Shown here piece after piece: positions 26,048 through 33,209 of a DNA stretch of 34,338 nucleotides; position 1 is the stretch's first letter, and each line of letters starts with the position of its first letter. The stretch is from CAYHWW01 sp964360145 (GTDB taxonomy: Bacteria; Bdellovibrionota; UBA1018; CAYHWW01). The position numbers and the translations under genes were made by a program. The notes beneath the pieces were generated by a model. That model saw nothing but the letters and a program-made list of their open reading frames with translations. It was not told where the DNA came from and made no database searches. The stretch spans positions 1 to 34,338 of the forward strand of contig CAYHWW010000020.1 of assembly GCA_964360145.1 (NCBI GenBank). Reading direction: 5' to 3'.

Positions 26048-26078
26048 CCTTCCCAGCTCACGGCGGTAACTCTGGCCC

Positions 26079-27323
26079 GTGCGGGATGTGGATGTCTTAA
26101 TCGTTGGAGCGGGGTTGGTAGGCTCGAGCCTTGCCATGCATGTGGCGCGCCTGCAGCCGGGTCGTAGTGTTCGTGTCGTGGACTTGGATCTCGCGGGCAC
26201 CTTGAGTTCCTCGGAGCTGAATGCTGGTGGTGTGCGCGTGACGTGGAATCACCCGTTGAACGCTGCGTTGTCGAGGATGTCCATTGACTACTACGAGACG
26301 GTGGCCGGTGAGATCGGCTTCCTTCAGCGGGGCTATTTCTGGATGCATGACAAAGCCCACTGGGGTGCGGCGCGAGATAGCTTGCAGAAGAACGCGGCGC
26401 TGAAGGGTGCTGCCATCGACTATCTGTCCCCAGCGGAGATCACCCAGCGTTTCCCGTTCTTCGATAAAACTTCCGACCTGGGGGGCGCCACCTTTTCCCA
26501 TAAGGATGGATTGCTCAATGCCAATCTCTTGAAGTCTCATTATCGCAAACAGGCCAAGGCCGCGGGCGCCGTGTTCCAGGACCGTACCTGGGTGCACGCC
26601 GCGCGGGGGGCTCATTCAGGTCCCGTCGAAGTGAAGGCCTGGGTTTTCCCCGCGGAGATGAGCGAAGACGATATTCGTACCGAGCTCACCGCGCGCAACG
26701 AAGCAGAGGGCGATGGGCTCGCCCATACTTTGGGGGCGCGGGAAGAAACTCTGCGGGCCAAGGTTTTGGTGAATTGCTCCGGGCCTTGGGCGCGGCGCTT
26801 TGCATCCCTGATGGGCCTTGAGTGCCCCTGTTTCCCCCTGCGTCGCCAGGTGAGCCTCTTCTCTTGCCGCGAGGTGGACCTACGTCAATACGGCATGTTC
26901 GTGGACTCGAGCGGTGTCTACTTCCATCCTGAGGGGAATGACATCCTGGGTGGGTTCGCCACCCCCGAAGAGACGCCAGGGTACAACTTGAATTACGACG
27001 GCGAGGAGTTCTTCAATGAGCGGATTTGGGCGGCGCTCTTTGAACGCTCGACGAAGTTCGAGAATTTGAAGCACCTCACAGGTTGGGCAGGGCTCTACGA
27101 GGTGTCCCCGGATAAGAGCGCGGTGGTGGGCCGTGTGGCGCCTTTTGACCAGGTTTATGAGGCCCATTCCTTCTCTGGCCGGGGGGCCATGCAGTCTTAT
27201 GCCGCGGGCTTGGCGTTGGCGGAGCTCATTGCCAAGGGGCGGTTTGAGACCCTGGATTTGACCGGCATGGACGGCGGGCGCTTTGCGCGGGGCGAGAGTG
27301 TTGACGAGGGGTTGTTGATTTAG
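26079..27323 (+). CDS. FAD-dependent oxidoreductase (DAO family)
   Basis: A 414-residue protein with an N-terminal dinucleotide motif VLIVGAGLVGSSLA (G10, G12, G15) and the D-amino-acid-oxidase/sarcosine-oxidase layout: LSSSELNAGGVRV near residue 47, a FAD-contacting SGPWARRFASLMG in the middle, and the C-terminal GWAGLYEVSPDKSAVVGRV and HSFSGRGAMQSYAAGLALAELI that close the FAD site. The substrate is unclear; relatives oxidise secondary amines or 2-hydroxy acids. Start GTG 26079 (GTG 26088 is an alternative). It is convergent with the ligase-like gene, with a 2-nt gap between the stops. Confidence 0.85.
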   Translation: MRDVDVLIVGAGLVGSSLAMHVARLQPGRSVRVVDLDLAGTLSSSELNAGGVRVTWNHPLNAALSRMSIDYYETVAGEIGFLQRGYFWMHDKAHWGAARDSLQKNAALKGAAIDYLSPAEITQRFPFFDKTSDLGGATFSHKDGLLNANLLKSHYRKQAKAAGAVFQDRTWVHAARGAHSGPVEVKAWVFPAEMSEDDIRTELTARNEAEGDGLAHTLGAREETLRAKVLVNCSGPWARRFASLMGLECPCFPLRRQVSLFSCREVDLRQYGMFVDSSGVYFHPEGNDILGGFATPEETPGYNLNYDGEEFFNERIWAALFERSTKFENLKHLTGWAGLYEVSPDKSAVVGRVAPFDQVYEAHSFSGRGAMQSYAAGLALAELIAKGRFETLDLTGMDGGRFARGESVDEGLLI

Positions 27324-27325
27324 GG

Positions 27326-28909
27326 TCAATCTGCGTGGGCGCCCCGGCAGCCAAATTTTTCCACATCCCGGTAGCGCGTGAATCTTTCGAAGATGCGTAC
27401 GTAGCGCACCCAGGGTACGCAGGCTTCTTCCTTCCGGCCTTGGGCCCAGAGCGCCTCACCCAGCGTGTGTAAGACAAAGTAGTTGTGAGGTTGCCGCGTC
27501 AGTACGCGGCGGGCCATGGCTTCTGCTTTTTTTGGTTCTCCCAGTGACAGTGCCAGGCGTGCGCCCTCCCAACACCCCTGCCAGAGCGAGGGATAGCGCC
27601 CGCAGAGTCGCTCCAGCTTGATGAGGTCAGCGTTAAGGTCCATGCCTTCGTGCTGCACCAGATACTGCCCTTGGAGATGGAGCGCCATGAGCGGCAGCGC
27701 CAATAGCAAGGGAGCGACGGCTGCGTAGGCCGGCACGGTGAAGCGTCGCCGTCCCGCGGAGGACAAACCCTGGGATATCAGCGGGCCTAGGCTGAGTGCT
27801 ATGAGGGCCGCAGGATATGCCCCTTCGAGCGGCGAGGCAAAGGCGCCATCGATGGCGATGAACGTCAGCACGGCTTTTGCTGCTCGCGGGATCTTTGATT
27901 TTCGCAGGGCCCAGTAGAGGAGGAGCGCTCCCAAGATGCAATTGAGCACGCCCCACTCCGCGAGCAGCTTCAGTGGGAGGCTATGGGGAGAGCGGATGAT
28001 GATGTCCTCGTTGAGATCCACATCCTGCATGAGGGCTTTGCGGTAGGGCACGTATTCGAAGGGGTAGTTGCCGGGCCCCACGCCGAGGGGATGGTGGCGG
28101 ATCATGACCACGGTGTTGGCCCAGCGCACGAGACGGCTGCGGCTGTTCTCTGCTTTTTGTTCCCAGAAGCTGCCTTTGCCGGATTGGGGGCCTTGGAATT
28201 TCTGCCAGTCCAAGCGGCCTAATACAACGACAGTAAAAAGCAGGAAGAGTCCAAGCGCGGGAATGGCAGCCCAGCGTCGCAGGCGCGGTGGTGATAAAGT
28301 CGCCATGGTGAGGGCTGTGCCCAAGAGCGCGGCCCGTGAGCCTGCTTGAAGCATCCAGAGGAGTGCTGCGAGGGAGAGCAGTGCATCTACAGCAAGGAGT
28401 GCGTAGTGTGCGCGATTTTTGCGTGGGCCAAATACGAGGAGGAGAGCACTCAAGCCTAGGTACTCTGAAGCGATATTTTGTTGGCCGAAAAAACGGGTTT
28501 GGCCGAGGGCGAAGAAGAGAAGGAGTGCCACGCGCACCACGGGTTTGCTGTATCGCCAGAGATTTTCGCCATCGCCGAGGCTAGCCTGGGTCGAGGCCGC
28601 AAAGGCGAGGAGGACTAAGGCCAGGAGACCCGTGAGCTCAGTGAGGTCGACCGAGGGCCAGGCAGCAAGGGAGGCAAGGAAGCATGCGCTGAGCGCGATG
28701 CTGATCACGAGGGTTTGTTTTCGAGGCACGACGAAGGCGCAGCGCGTTCCCGCCGCGATGATCGCAGCGAGCACGGACCAGCCATAGAGCAGGGCCCATG
28801 GTGCGAAGTTCACTTCATAGAAGGGGAGGAGTATTCGTGCGCAGGGGAGGAGGAGCAGGCCTGCTGCCAGGGTGAACGGCAGCAGCCTGCGGCAAATCTT
28901 TGCGATCAC
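27326..28909 (-). CDS. O-antigen-ligase/Wzy-like membrane protein with TPR tail
   Basis: A 527-residue polytopic membrane protein with about 10-12 TM helices in the first 415 residues. A large periplasmic loop (about 235-310) holds the Wzy_C hallmarks: SRSRLVRWANTVVMIRHHPLGVGPGNY and SPHSLPLKLLAEWG. These Arg/His positions are essential in WaaL-type ligases. The C-terminus (about 430-515) is soluble with TPR-like helices (LSLGEPKKAEAMARRVLTRQPHNYFVLHTLGEALWAQGRKEEA). The family attaches or polymerises glycans at the periplasmic face, or attaches glycans to proteins. The start GTG at 28909 overlaps the upstream stop (GTGA), which implies coupling to the secreted protein gene. Confidence 0.85.
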   Translation of the reverse strand: MIAKICRRLLPFTLAAGLLLLPCARILLPFYEVNFAPWALLYGWSVLAAIIAAGTRCAFVVPRKQTLVISIALSACFLASLAAWPSVDLTELTGLLALVLLAFAASTQASLGDGENLWRYSKPVVRVALLLFFALGQTRFFGQQNIASEYLGLSALLLVFGPRKNRAHYALLAVDALLSLAALLWMLQAGSRAALLGTALTMATLSPPRLRRWAAIPALGLFLLFTVVVLGRLDWQKFQGPQSGKGSFWEQKAENSRSRLVRWANTVVMIRHHPLGVGPGNYPFEYVPYRKALMQDVDLNEDIIIRSPHSLPLKLLAEWGVLNCILGALLLYWALRKSKIPRAAKAVLTFIAIDGAFASPLEGAYPAALIALSLGPLISQGLSSAGRRRFTVPAYAAVAPLLLALPLMALHLQGQYLVQHEGMDLNADLIKLERLCGRYPSLWQGCWEGARLALSLGEPKKAEAMARRVLTRQPHNYFVLHTLGEALWAQGRKEEACVPWVRYVRIFERFTRYRDVEKFGCRGAHAD

Positions 28910-29667
28910 TCGCCGTGGGCGCTGGAGCCGTCGCTGCCGGGTGCCGTGCCGCTGCTTTCCGCCTCTGTCCCGCCACTACGGCGGCTGGGATCGAGAGTGG
29001 ACCAATGGCCACGCCCCTCGAGGGGTTGGAGGCGACATTCCACCTGGGCGCCCCTGACCCGGCGGATGAAGGGCTCGTCGAGGTTGGCGAAGTTGTGGGT
29101 GTAGTCGCGGCTAGTGTCGACACTCAAGTCAAAGCCGCCCTCTCGGCCTGGGGGCACTGGAAAGTTCAAAGAAATAAGGAGAGAGAGTTGGCCGCCGAAG
29201 TGCCGACTTTGGCCGGCCGCCCGCCACGGAGAATCCACTCCGTGCTGGTGTCGCGATGTAAAGGTCATGTCCGCACTGAGGAGACCAATGTACCAGTGGG
29301 CAGCATCGCTGCTACAAAAGCTTCCGGGCGTTCTTCGTGTGCCCAAGAGGCCGCCCTCGGTGCCCGCCGTCGTGCCACCCGTGACCTCTCCTCCACGCTC
29401 ACTGCGGTAATAGGTGGTGCGTCGACCCCAGATCGTAGATCCGGGCACGATGACGATGTGGTGGCCATTGCAACTGATCAAGCAGCGCAATTCCTGTCCT
29501 GCAGGGGGGCGCATTCTATCGCAGTACTCGCCCTCTTCGCCGGTGCAGTCCGGGCGATCTTCACGGTCATAGGTGAAGAACGAACTCAGAACCCGGGGCG
29601 TGACCCGTTGCGCCTCACTGTAGGAACAGAAGATCAGCGCAGCCAAGCTAAGATAAATGAGTTTCAT
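28906..29667 (-). CDS. Secreted Cys-containing protein of unknown function
   Basis: A 253-residue protein. ATG 29667 has a good RBS (GAGGGGA) and starts a clear signal peptide (MKLIYLSLAALIFCSYSEA, cleavage before Gln). The mature part has paired cysteines (DCTGEEGEYC, CLISC), a Gly/Thr-rich central segment (GGEVTGGTTAGTEGG), a beta-rich second half (FGGQLSLLISLNFPVPP) and a Ser/Gly/Glu-rich tail. No family is recognised. Its stop overlaps the start of the ligase-like gene, so the two are one operon. A possible role as a partner or glycosylation substrate is only context inference. Confidence 0.7.
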   Translation of the reverse strand: MKLIYLSLAALIFCSYSEAQRVTPRVLSSFFTYDREDRPDCTGEEGEYCDRMRPPAGQELRCLISCNGHHIVIVPGSTIWGRRTTYYRSERGGEVTGGTTAGTEGGLLGTRRTPGSFCSSDAAHWYIGLLSADMTFTSRHQHGVDSPWRAAGQSRHFGGQLSLLISLNFPVPPGREGGFDLSVDTSRDYTHNFANLDEPFIRRVRGAQVECRLQPLEGRGHWSTLDPSRRSGGTEAESSGTAPGSDGSSAHGE

Positions 29668-29730
29668 GGAATTCCCCTCTGTTCTCAGTATGGTGGGGGA
29701 GGAATTTAAAGGCAATGCCCGGACTAGCGG

Positions 29731-29801
29731 AACGCACGGATTGTTGCGTTGCCTGGCGAGATGTGCGCGAAGTCCCACGGGAACGCAACAATCCGTGCGT
29801 T
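29731..29801. repeat. Nested perfect palindrome in a divergent intergenic region
   Basis: Two perfectly complementary 20-nt arms (29731-29750 and 29782-29801) flank a 31-nt centre. Each arm is itself AACGCA-N8-TGCGTT, so the half-site AACGCA/TGCGTT occurs four times. No T-run follows on the minus strand, and on the plus strand only TTTGTAGTTTTT follows. It lies 64 nt upstream of the start of the minus-strand operon and 61 nt upstream of the plus-strand methyltransferase, where an operator would be expected. Confidence 0.85.
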
Positions 29802-29817
29802 TGTAGTTTTTACAGAG

Positions 29818-29847
29818 TTGACTCACCCACTGACACCACAGTAAATT
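29818..29847 (+). promoter_or_regulatory. Probable promoter of the 29862 methyltransferase
   Basis: TTGACT (29818-29823), 18-nt spacer, TAAATT (29842-29847), 14 nt before ATG 29862. The palindrome at 29731-29801 ends 16 nt upstream of the -35. Confidence 0.4.
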
Positions 29848-29861
29848 CAGGCCCTTAGCTT

Positions 29862-30590
29862 ATGCGCATCACCGACTTTTTGCGGGGTGTTGACCCCTCC
29901 ACATTAGATGATTTGCGGGCGGCTTTGTTCCGCGGAAAGCCTGGCTACCTTACGCGCGAGAAGTGGCTGCTGAAGTCCATTGGCCGGGGCCGCAGGGTCC
30001 TCGACTTGGGCTGTGCCACGGGGTTTCTCGCCACTCAGATCAAGCGCCGCAACAACGAGGTTTATGGCGTCGAGATCAACGCCGCGGCGGCATCCCGGGC
30101 CCGGGCCGAAGGCATCTCCGTCAAGCAGGCCGACCTCAACGAGGGCATCCCCTTCGAAAACAGCGATTTTGACGTGGTTTTGGGGGGGCATATCTTCGAG
30201 TACGTCTATGACAGCCGTCGCCTCATCGAAGAGTGTGCACGGGTGCTGCGCCCCGGTGGAGTATTGCTCATCACCGTCCACAACCTCAACTCGTTGCAAA
30301 ACCGCTTCCGAATCCTGGCAGGCGGCTACCTCGACTCCCTCGGGGCCTACCCCGAGGATCATGGCGGTGGTCAGGTGCGTCTTTGGAACCTGGAGAAGCT
30401 CCGGGAGCTCCTCTCCATCGGAGCTTTCGAGCTTGCTGAGGTGCGGGGCGCCCGCGCCAACGGGGCACGGAGTGCCGCCAAGGGCTTGGGCCATGGGGTG
30501 TCTCAGGCTTTGACAGGCCTCGTGACCAAGGCTCCTTCCATGTCCCCGATTCTCTTAGTGAAGGCCCGGAAGCCCCTGAAGGGCAAGTAG
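29862..30590 (+). CDS. Class I SAM-dependent methyltransferase
   Basis: A 242-residue protein with a Rossmann methyltransferase core: motif I RVLDLGCATGFLATQI near residue 45, the acidic Glu of YGVEIN as motif II, FDVVLGGHIFEYV as motif IV, and CARVLRPGGVLLITVHN as the post-motif helix and strand. The layout resembles Methyltransf_11/23 enzymes seen with polysaccharide or quinone modification. The substrate cannot be deduced. The C-terminal 50 residues are positively charged. It has its own promoter-like sequence and faces away from the secreted protein/ligase operon. No strong RBS precedes ATG 29862. Confidence 0.8.
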   Translation: MRITDFLRGVDPSTLDDLRAALFRGKPGYLTREKWLLKSIGRGRRVLDLGCATGFLATQIKRRNNEVYGVEINAAAASRARAEGISVKQADLNEGIPFENSDFDVVLGGHIFEYVYDSRRLIEECARVLRPGGVLLITVHNLNSLQNRFRILAGGYLDSLGAYPEDHGGGQVRLWNLEKLRELLSIGAFELAEVRGARANGARSAAKGLGHGVSQALTGLVTKAPSMSPILLVKARKPLKGK

Positions 30591-30613
30591 CGGCACAGCC
30601 CTTGCTCTAGGCA

Positions 30614-30646
30614 CTCCTGCCCCCCGTTCTCGGGGCGTAAGGAGGT
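30614..30646 (+). promoter_or_regulatory. Hairpin sequestering a strong Shine-Dalgarno
   Basis: CTCCT (30614-30618) can pair with AGGAG (30640-30644), and GCCCC (30619-30623) with GGGGC (30632-30636), with a 3-nt bulge on the 3' side and an 8-nt loop. The near-perfect ribosome-binding site AAGGAGGT (30639-30646) of the micro-ORF is thus occluded. This is the arrangement of many translationally controlled leaders; the trigger is unknown. Confidence 0.5.
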
Positions 30647-30649
30647 CCC

Positions 30650-30709
30650 ATGATCGCAACCCTCGCCACCGCCACCATACTCTGGCTAACCCTGTATTTT
30701 ACTGTGTAA
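30650..30709 (+). CDS. 19-residue hydrophobic micro-ORF
   Basis: ATG to TAA encodes a 19-residue peptide, MIATLATATILWLTLYFTV, that is hydrophobic with no charged residue and long enough to span most of a membrane. It lies between the methyltransferase and the kinase, preceded at 4-nt spacing by GGAGG within AAGGAGGT, the strongest RBS in the window. The downstream 62 nt to the kinase ATG hold AT-rich sequence (30697-30726). It could be a small membrane protein, a toxin-like peptide or a leader peptide. Nothing but the RBS and composition supports it. Confidence 0.45.
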   Translation: MIATLATATILWLTLYFTV

Positions 30710-30771
30710 ATTAAAACACTTTAGTCTGATTCCCGCCATGCCGAAGAGTCCAGACGAGGACTCGCATCCCC

Positions 30772-32925
30772 ATGGCCGACGCGCTCAAAAAATTCGGCAA
30801 ATACTTCCTCTTGGACCTGCTGGCCAATGGCGGCATGGCCGAGATCCATCGCGCACGCCACGCCACGCCGGTGGGCGGGGGGCGGCTGCTTGCCATCAAG
30901 CGCATCCAACAAAGCTATTCATCCAACCCGGAATTCATCAACATGTTCCGCGGCGAAACGAAAGTCACCAGCGCTTTCACGCACCCCAACATCATCCAGG
31001 TCTATGACTATGGCGAGGAGCAGGGCCAGCTCTACATCGCCATGGAATACGTGGATGGCCGCAACTTGCGCCAGTGCATCACGCGGCTCTCCGAGCTGAA
31101 GCAGCTCTTCCCCGTTGAGGTGAGCGGCTACATCATCGAGCAGTCCTGCCGCGCCCTCGAGTATGCCCACCAGTTCAAGGACAAGTTCACGGGCAAGAGC
31201 CTCAACATCATTCACCGGGATGTGAGCCCACAGAACATCATTGTTTCCTATGACGGCGCGGTGAAGGTCATCGACTTCGGCATCGCAAAAACCGAGGTGC
31301 AGGCCGAGAGCACCCGGGCCGGCGTGATCAAGGGCAAGCCCAGCTATCTTTCGCCCGAGCAAATTTCTGGCGAGACGCTGGATGGGCGCAGCGACGTCTT
31401 CGCCCTCGGCATCGTGTTCTGGGAATTACTTACGGGGCGCAAGCTCTTCGCCGGCGATAATGATCTCGCGGTGATTCGCATGATCGAGAATTGTCAGAAC
31501 CACGTGAAGCCGCCGAGCCAGTTCAACCCCAAGATCCCCAAGGAGCTGGACGCCATACTTTTCAAAGCCCTCGAAAAAGACCGCAGCAAGCGGTTCCAGA
31601 GCGCCAGCGAGATGCAGCGTGCGTTGCATAAGTTCCTGGCCCAGTTCGCTCCGGAGTTCAACCCCGAGGACCTGTCTACCTACGCCCGGGAGCTCTTTAA
31701 TAAAGAGATTCTCGAGGACCGCAAGCGGTTGATGAAGATCAACGAGAAAGCGGAAGAACTCATTAAGCTCGGCGAGGAGCAAGGCTCCGACCCTGGTATC
31801 GCCGCCCCCGGGGTGGAAGCCGCCGCCGTGGAACAAACCGATGTGGGCGTGAAGCGCGCTGCCAAGTTGCCCGTGCGCCCCGCGACGCCCAGGGTGGCTG
31901 CCCAGCCCGTGGACCTTGGTGATTTACCGGAAATCGACATGGGTGATGCCGCCCCCGATGCCGTGGCGGAAGCGCCGGAGCCAGTCGCCGCGCCGCGCCC
32001 CGTCGCCAAAACCGGCGTGAAACCCATCGCGGGGGTGGTGACTTTGAATGCGGAAGAGCAAAAATCCGCGGCCAGCATCAAACTTGAAAAAGTCGAGGCC
32101 TCCACGGGGAGTTTCCAGGCAGGCGTCGTGCACAACAAGTCCATTGTGGAAGGCCCCACGGTCAGTGGCGTCAGCACCCAGCGGCCCCGCCCCCAAGGAG
32201 CACGCACCCGCACGGGCATGCAGCACCCGCCCGTGGCGGCAGCTTCTTCAAATGGTTTAGCTAAAGCTGCAGTCTTCGCTCTCGCCCTTGCCGCGGGGGC
32301 CTATTACTGGCTTGAGTTGCGCTCAGTGCCCCAGCCCACCCGCAGCACCGCGGCGGTGTCCCCGCCGGTGGTCGCGGCCCCTGTGGTGGAGAGCCCCGCC
32401 CCGCCTACGGCGGGTGCTGTGCCGACGGACGCTGCTGCTCAGTTCGGTGGCAGTTCCATCGCCCTACGTTTGAAGCTCATCCCAGCGGGTGGTCACCCCG
32501 TCGTGAAAATCGATGGTGTCGTCGCCACCGTGGGGGCGGGCCTCGCGGTGCCCGTGCCTTTGGATAAGGCCGTCACGCTCACAGTAGAGCGGGAAGGCTT
32601 TGAGACCTACACAAAGAATCTCATGTTTGAGTCCACGCGATTGGCGGGCATGCGGGATCTGCCCATGGAGGTGGAGCTCATTCCGTCTCACTACGGGTTT
32701 TTAAGCGTGTACACGACGCCCAGCGCGGAAGTGATCATCATGATCGATGGCGGCGAGGAACGCATCCAGGCGCCCTTCAGCGGCAAGCGTCTGCCCGTGG
32801 GTCGCTACAAGATCCGCCTTGAAAACAAGCTTCTGGGCATGAGCAAAGAGATCGATGCTGTCATTGAAGAAACCCGCGTGAAGAAAATCGAAGAGCGGTT
32901 ATCGGTGATCTCGGACGGGCACTGA
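30772..32925 (+). CDS. Membrane-anchored Ser/Thr protein kinase with PEGA-like C-terminus
   Basis: A 717-residue protein. The kinase domain (about 8-285) has a Gly-rich loop LANGGMAEI, Lys43, catalytic H148-R-D150-VSPQN, D168-FG and KGKPSYLSPEQ, so all key residues are present and it should be active. The HRDVSPQN form is frequent in myxobacterial and Bdellovibrio-type kinases. A helical segment (about 290-345) and a long Ala/Pro/Val linker lead to one TM helix at about 497-513 (AAVFALALAAGAYYWLEL). The outside part has two PEGA-like beta modules (HPVVKIDGVVATVGAG and GFLSVYTTPSAEVIIMIDGGEERI). The kinase is cytoplasmic and the sensor part periplasmic. Start ATG 30772. Confidence 0.92.
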   Translation: MADALKKFGKYFLLDLLANGGMAEIHRARHATPVGGGRLLAIKRIQQSYSSNPEFINMFRGETKVTSAFTHPNIIQVYDYGEEQGQLYIAMEYVDGRNLRQCITRLSELKQLFPVEVSGYIIEQSCRALEYAHQFKDKFTGKSLNIIHRDVSPQNIIVSYDGAVKVIDFGIAKTEVQAESTRAGVIKGKPSYLSPEQISGETLDGRSDVFALGIVFWELLTGRKLFAGDNDLAVIRMIENCQNHVKPPSQFNPKIPKELDAILFKALEKDRSKRFQSASEMQRALHKFLAQFAPEFNPEDLSTYARELFNKEILEDRKRLMKINEKAEELIKLGEEQGSDPGIAAPGVEAAAVEQTDVGVKRAAKLPVRPATPRVAAQPVDLGDLPEIDMGDAAPDAVAEAPEPVAAPRPVAKTGVKPIAGVVTLNAEEQKSAASIKLEKVEASTGSFQAGVVHNKSIVEGPTVSGVSTQRPRPQGARTRTGMQHPPVAAASSNGLAKAAVFALALAAGAYYWLELRSVPQPTRSTAAVSPPVVAAPVVESPAPPTAGAVPTDAAAQFGGSSIALRLKLIPAGGHPVVKIDGVVATVGAGLAVPVPLDKAVTLTVEREGFETYTKNLMFESTRLAGMRDLPMEVELIPSHYGFLSVYTTPSAEVIIMIDGGEERIQAPFSGKRLPVGRYKIRLENKLLGMSKEIDAVIEETRVKKIEERLSVISDGH

Positions 32926-32928
32926 GGA

Positions 32929-33051
32929 TCGCGGGGGATTTTTCCGTCTGACTTCGTTGTCGTTCGTCGCAGCCTCCACGCAGCGGGCATGAGCCCGCTT
33001 TGGTCGGCTGACTCCTCCTCCGCCTCGTCAGACGAAAAAATCCCCTCGCGA
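32929..33051. repeat. ~123-bp element with long imperfect terminal inverted repeats
   Basis: The left arm 32929-32952 and right arm 33027-33051 are complementary over about 24 bp with one mismatch region and one inserted base. The core shared by both is a GGGGATTTTT-like block joined to CGTCTGAC. Between them sits a perfect 7-bp hairpin, AGCGGGC-ATGA-GCCCGCT (32982-32999). The T-run is inside the arm rather than after it, so it is not a normal terminator. It starts 4 nt after the kinase stop. It could be a REP/MITE-like element or a structured RNA. No target-site duplication is evident. Confidence 0.65.
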
Positions 33052-33056
33052 ATGTA

Positions 33057-33072
33057 CTAATCTAACGATTAG
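33057..33072. repeat. Short perfect inverted repeat upstream of vWA-like gene
   Basis: CTAATC-TAAC-GATTAG, a 6-bp perfect palindrome with a 4-nt centre, just downstream of the inverted-repeat element and 138 nt before ATG 33210. It has the size of an operator half-site pair. Chance is possible. Confidence 0.35.
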
Positions 33073-33209
33073 AGCGGGGATTCCAGTGCGAATGCAGCGG
33101 GTCTTCGACACCTTGATTCGCACTGACTTCAGTGCACTGTGTCCGACGGCCCAGTTGAAATCAAAGGGCTTCGTCCTTGGCACACGCCTTGCTCCTCCTT
33201 CATACCACT

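Noticed and set aside
29668..29826. Longer N-terminus for the secreted Cys-containing protein (start at 29826)
   Set aside because: It would run through the palindrome and bury the signal peptide. ATG 29667 has a good RBS and starts the signal sequence directly.
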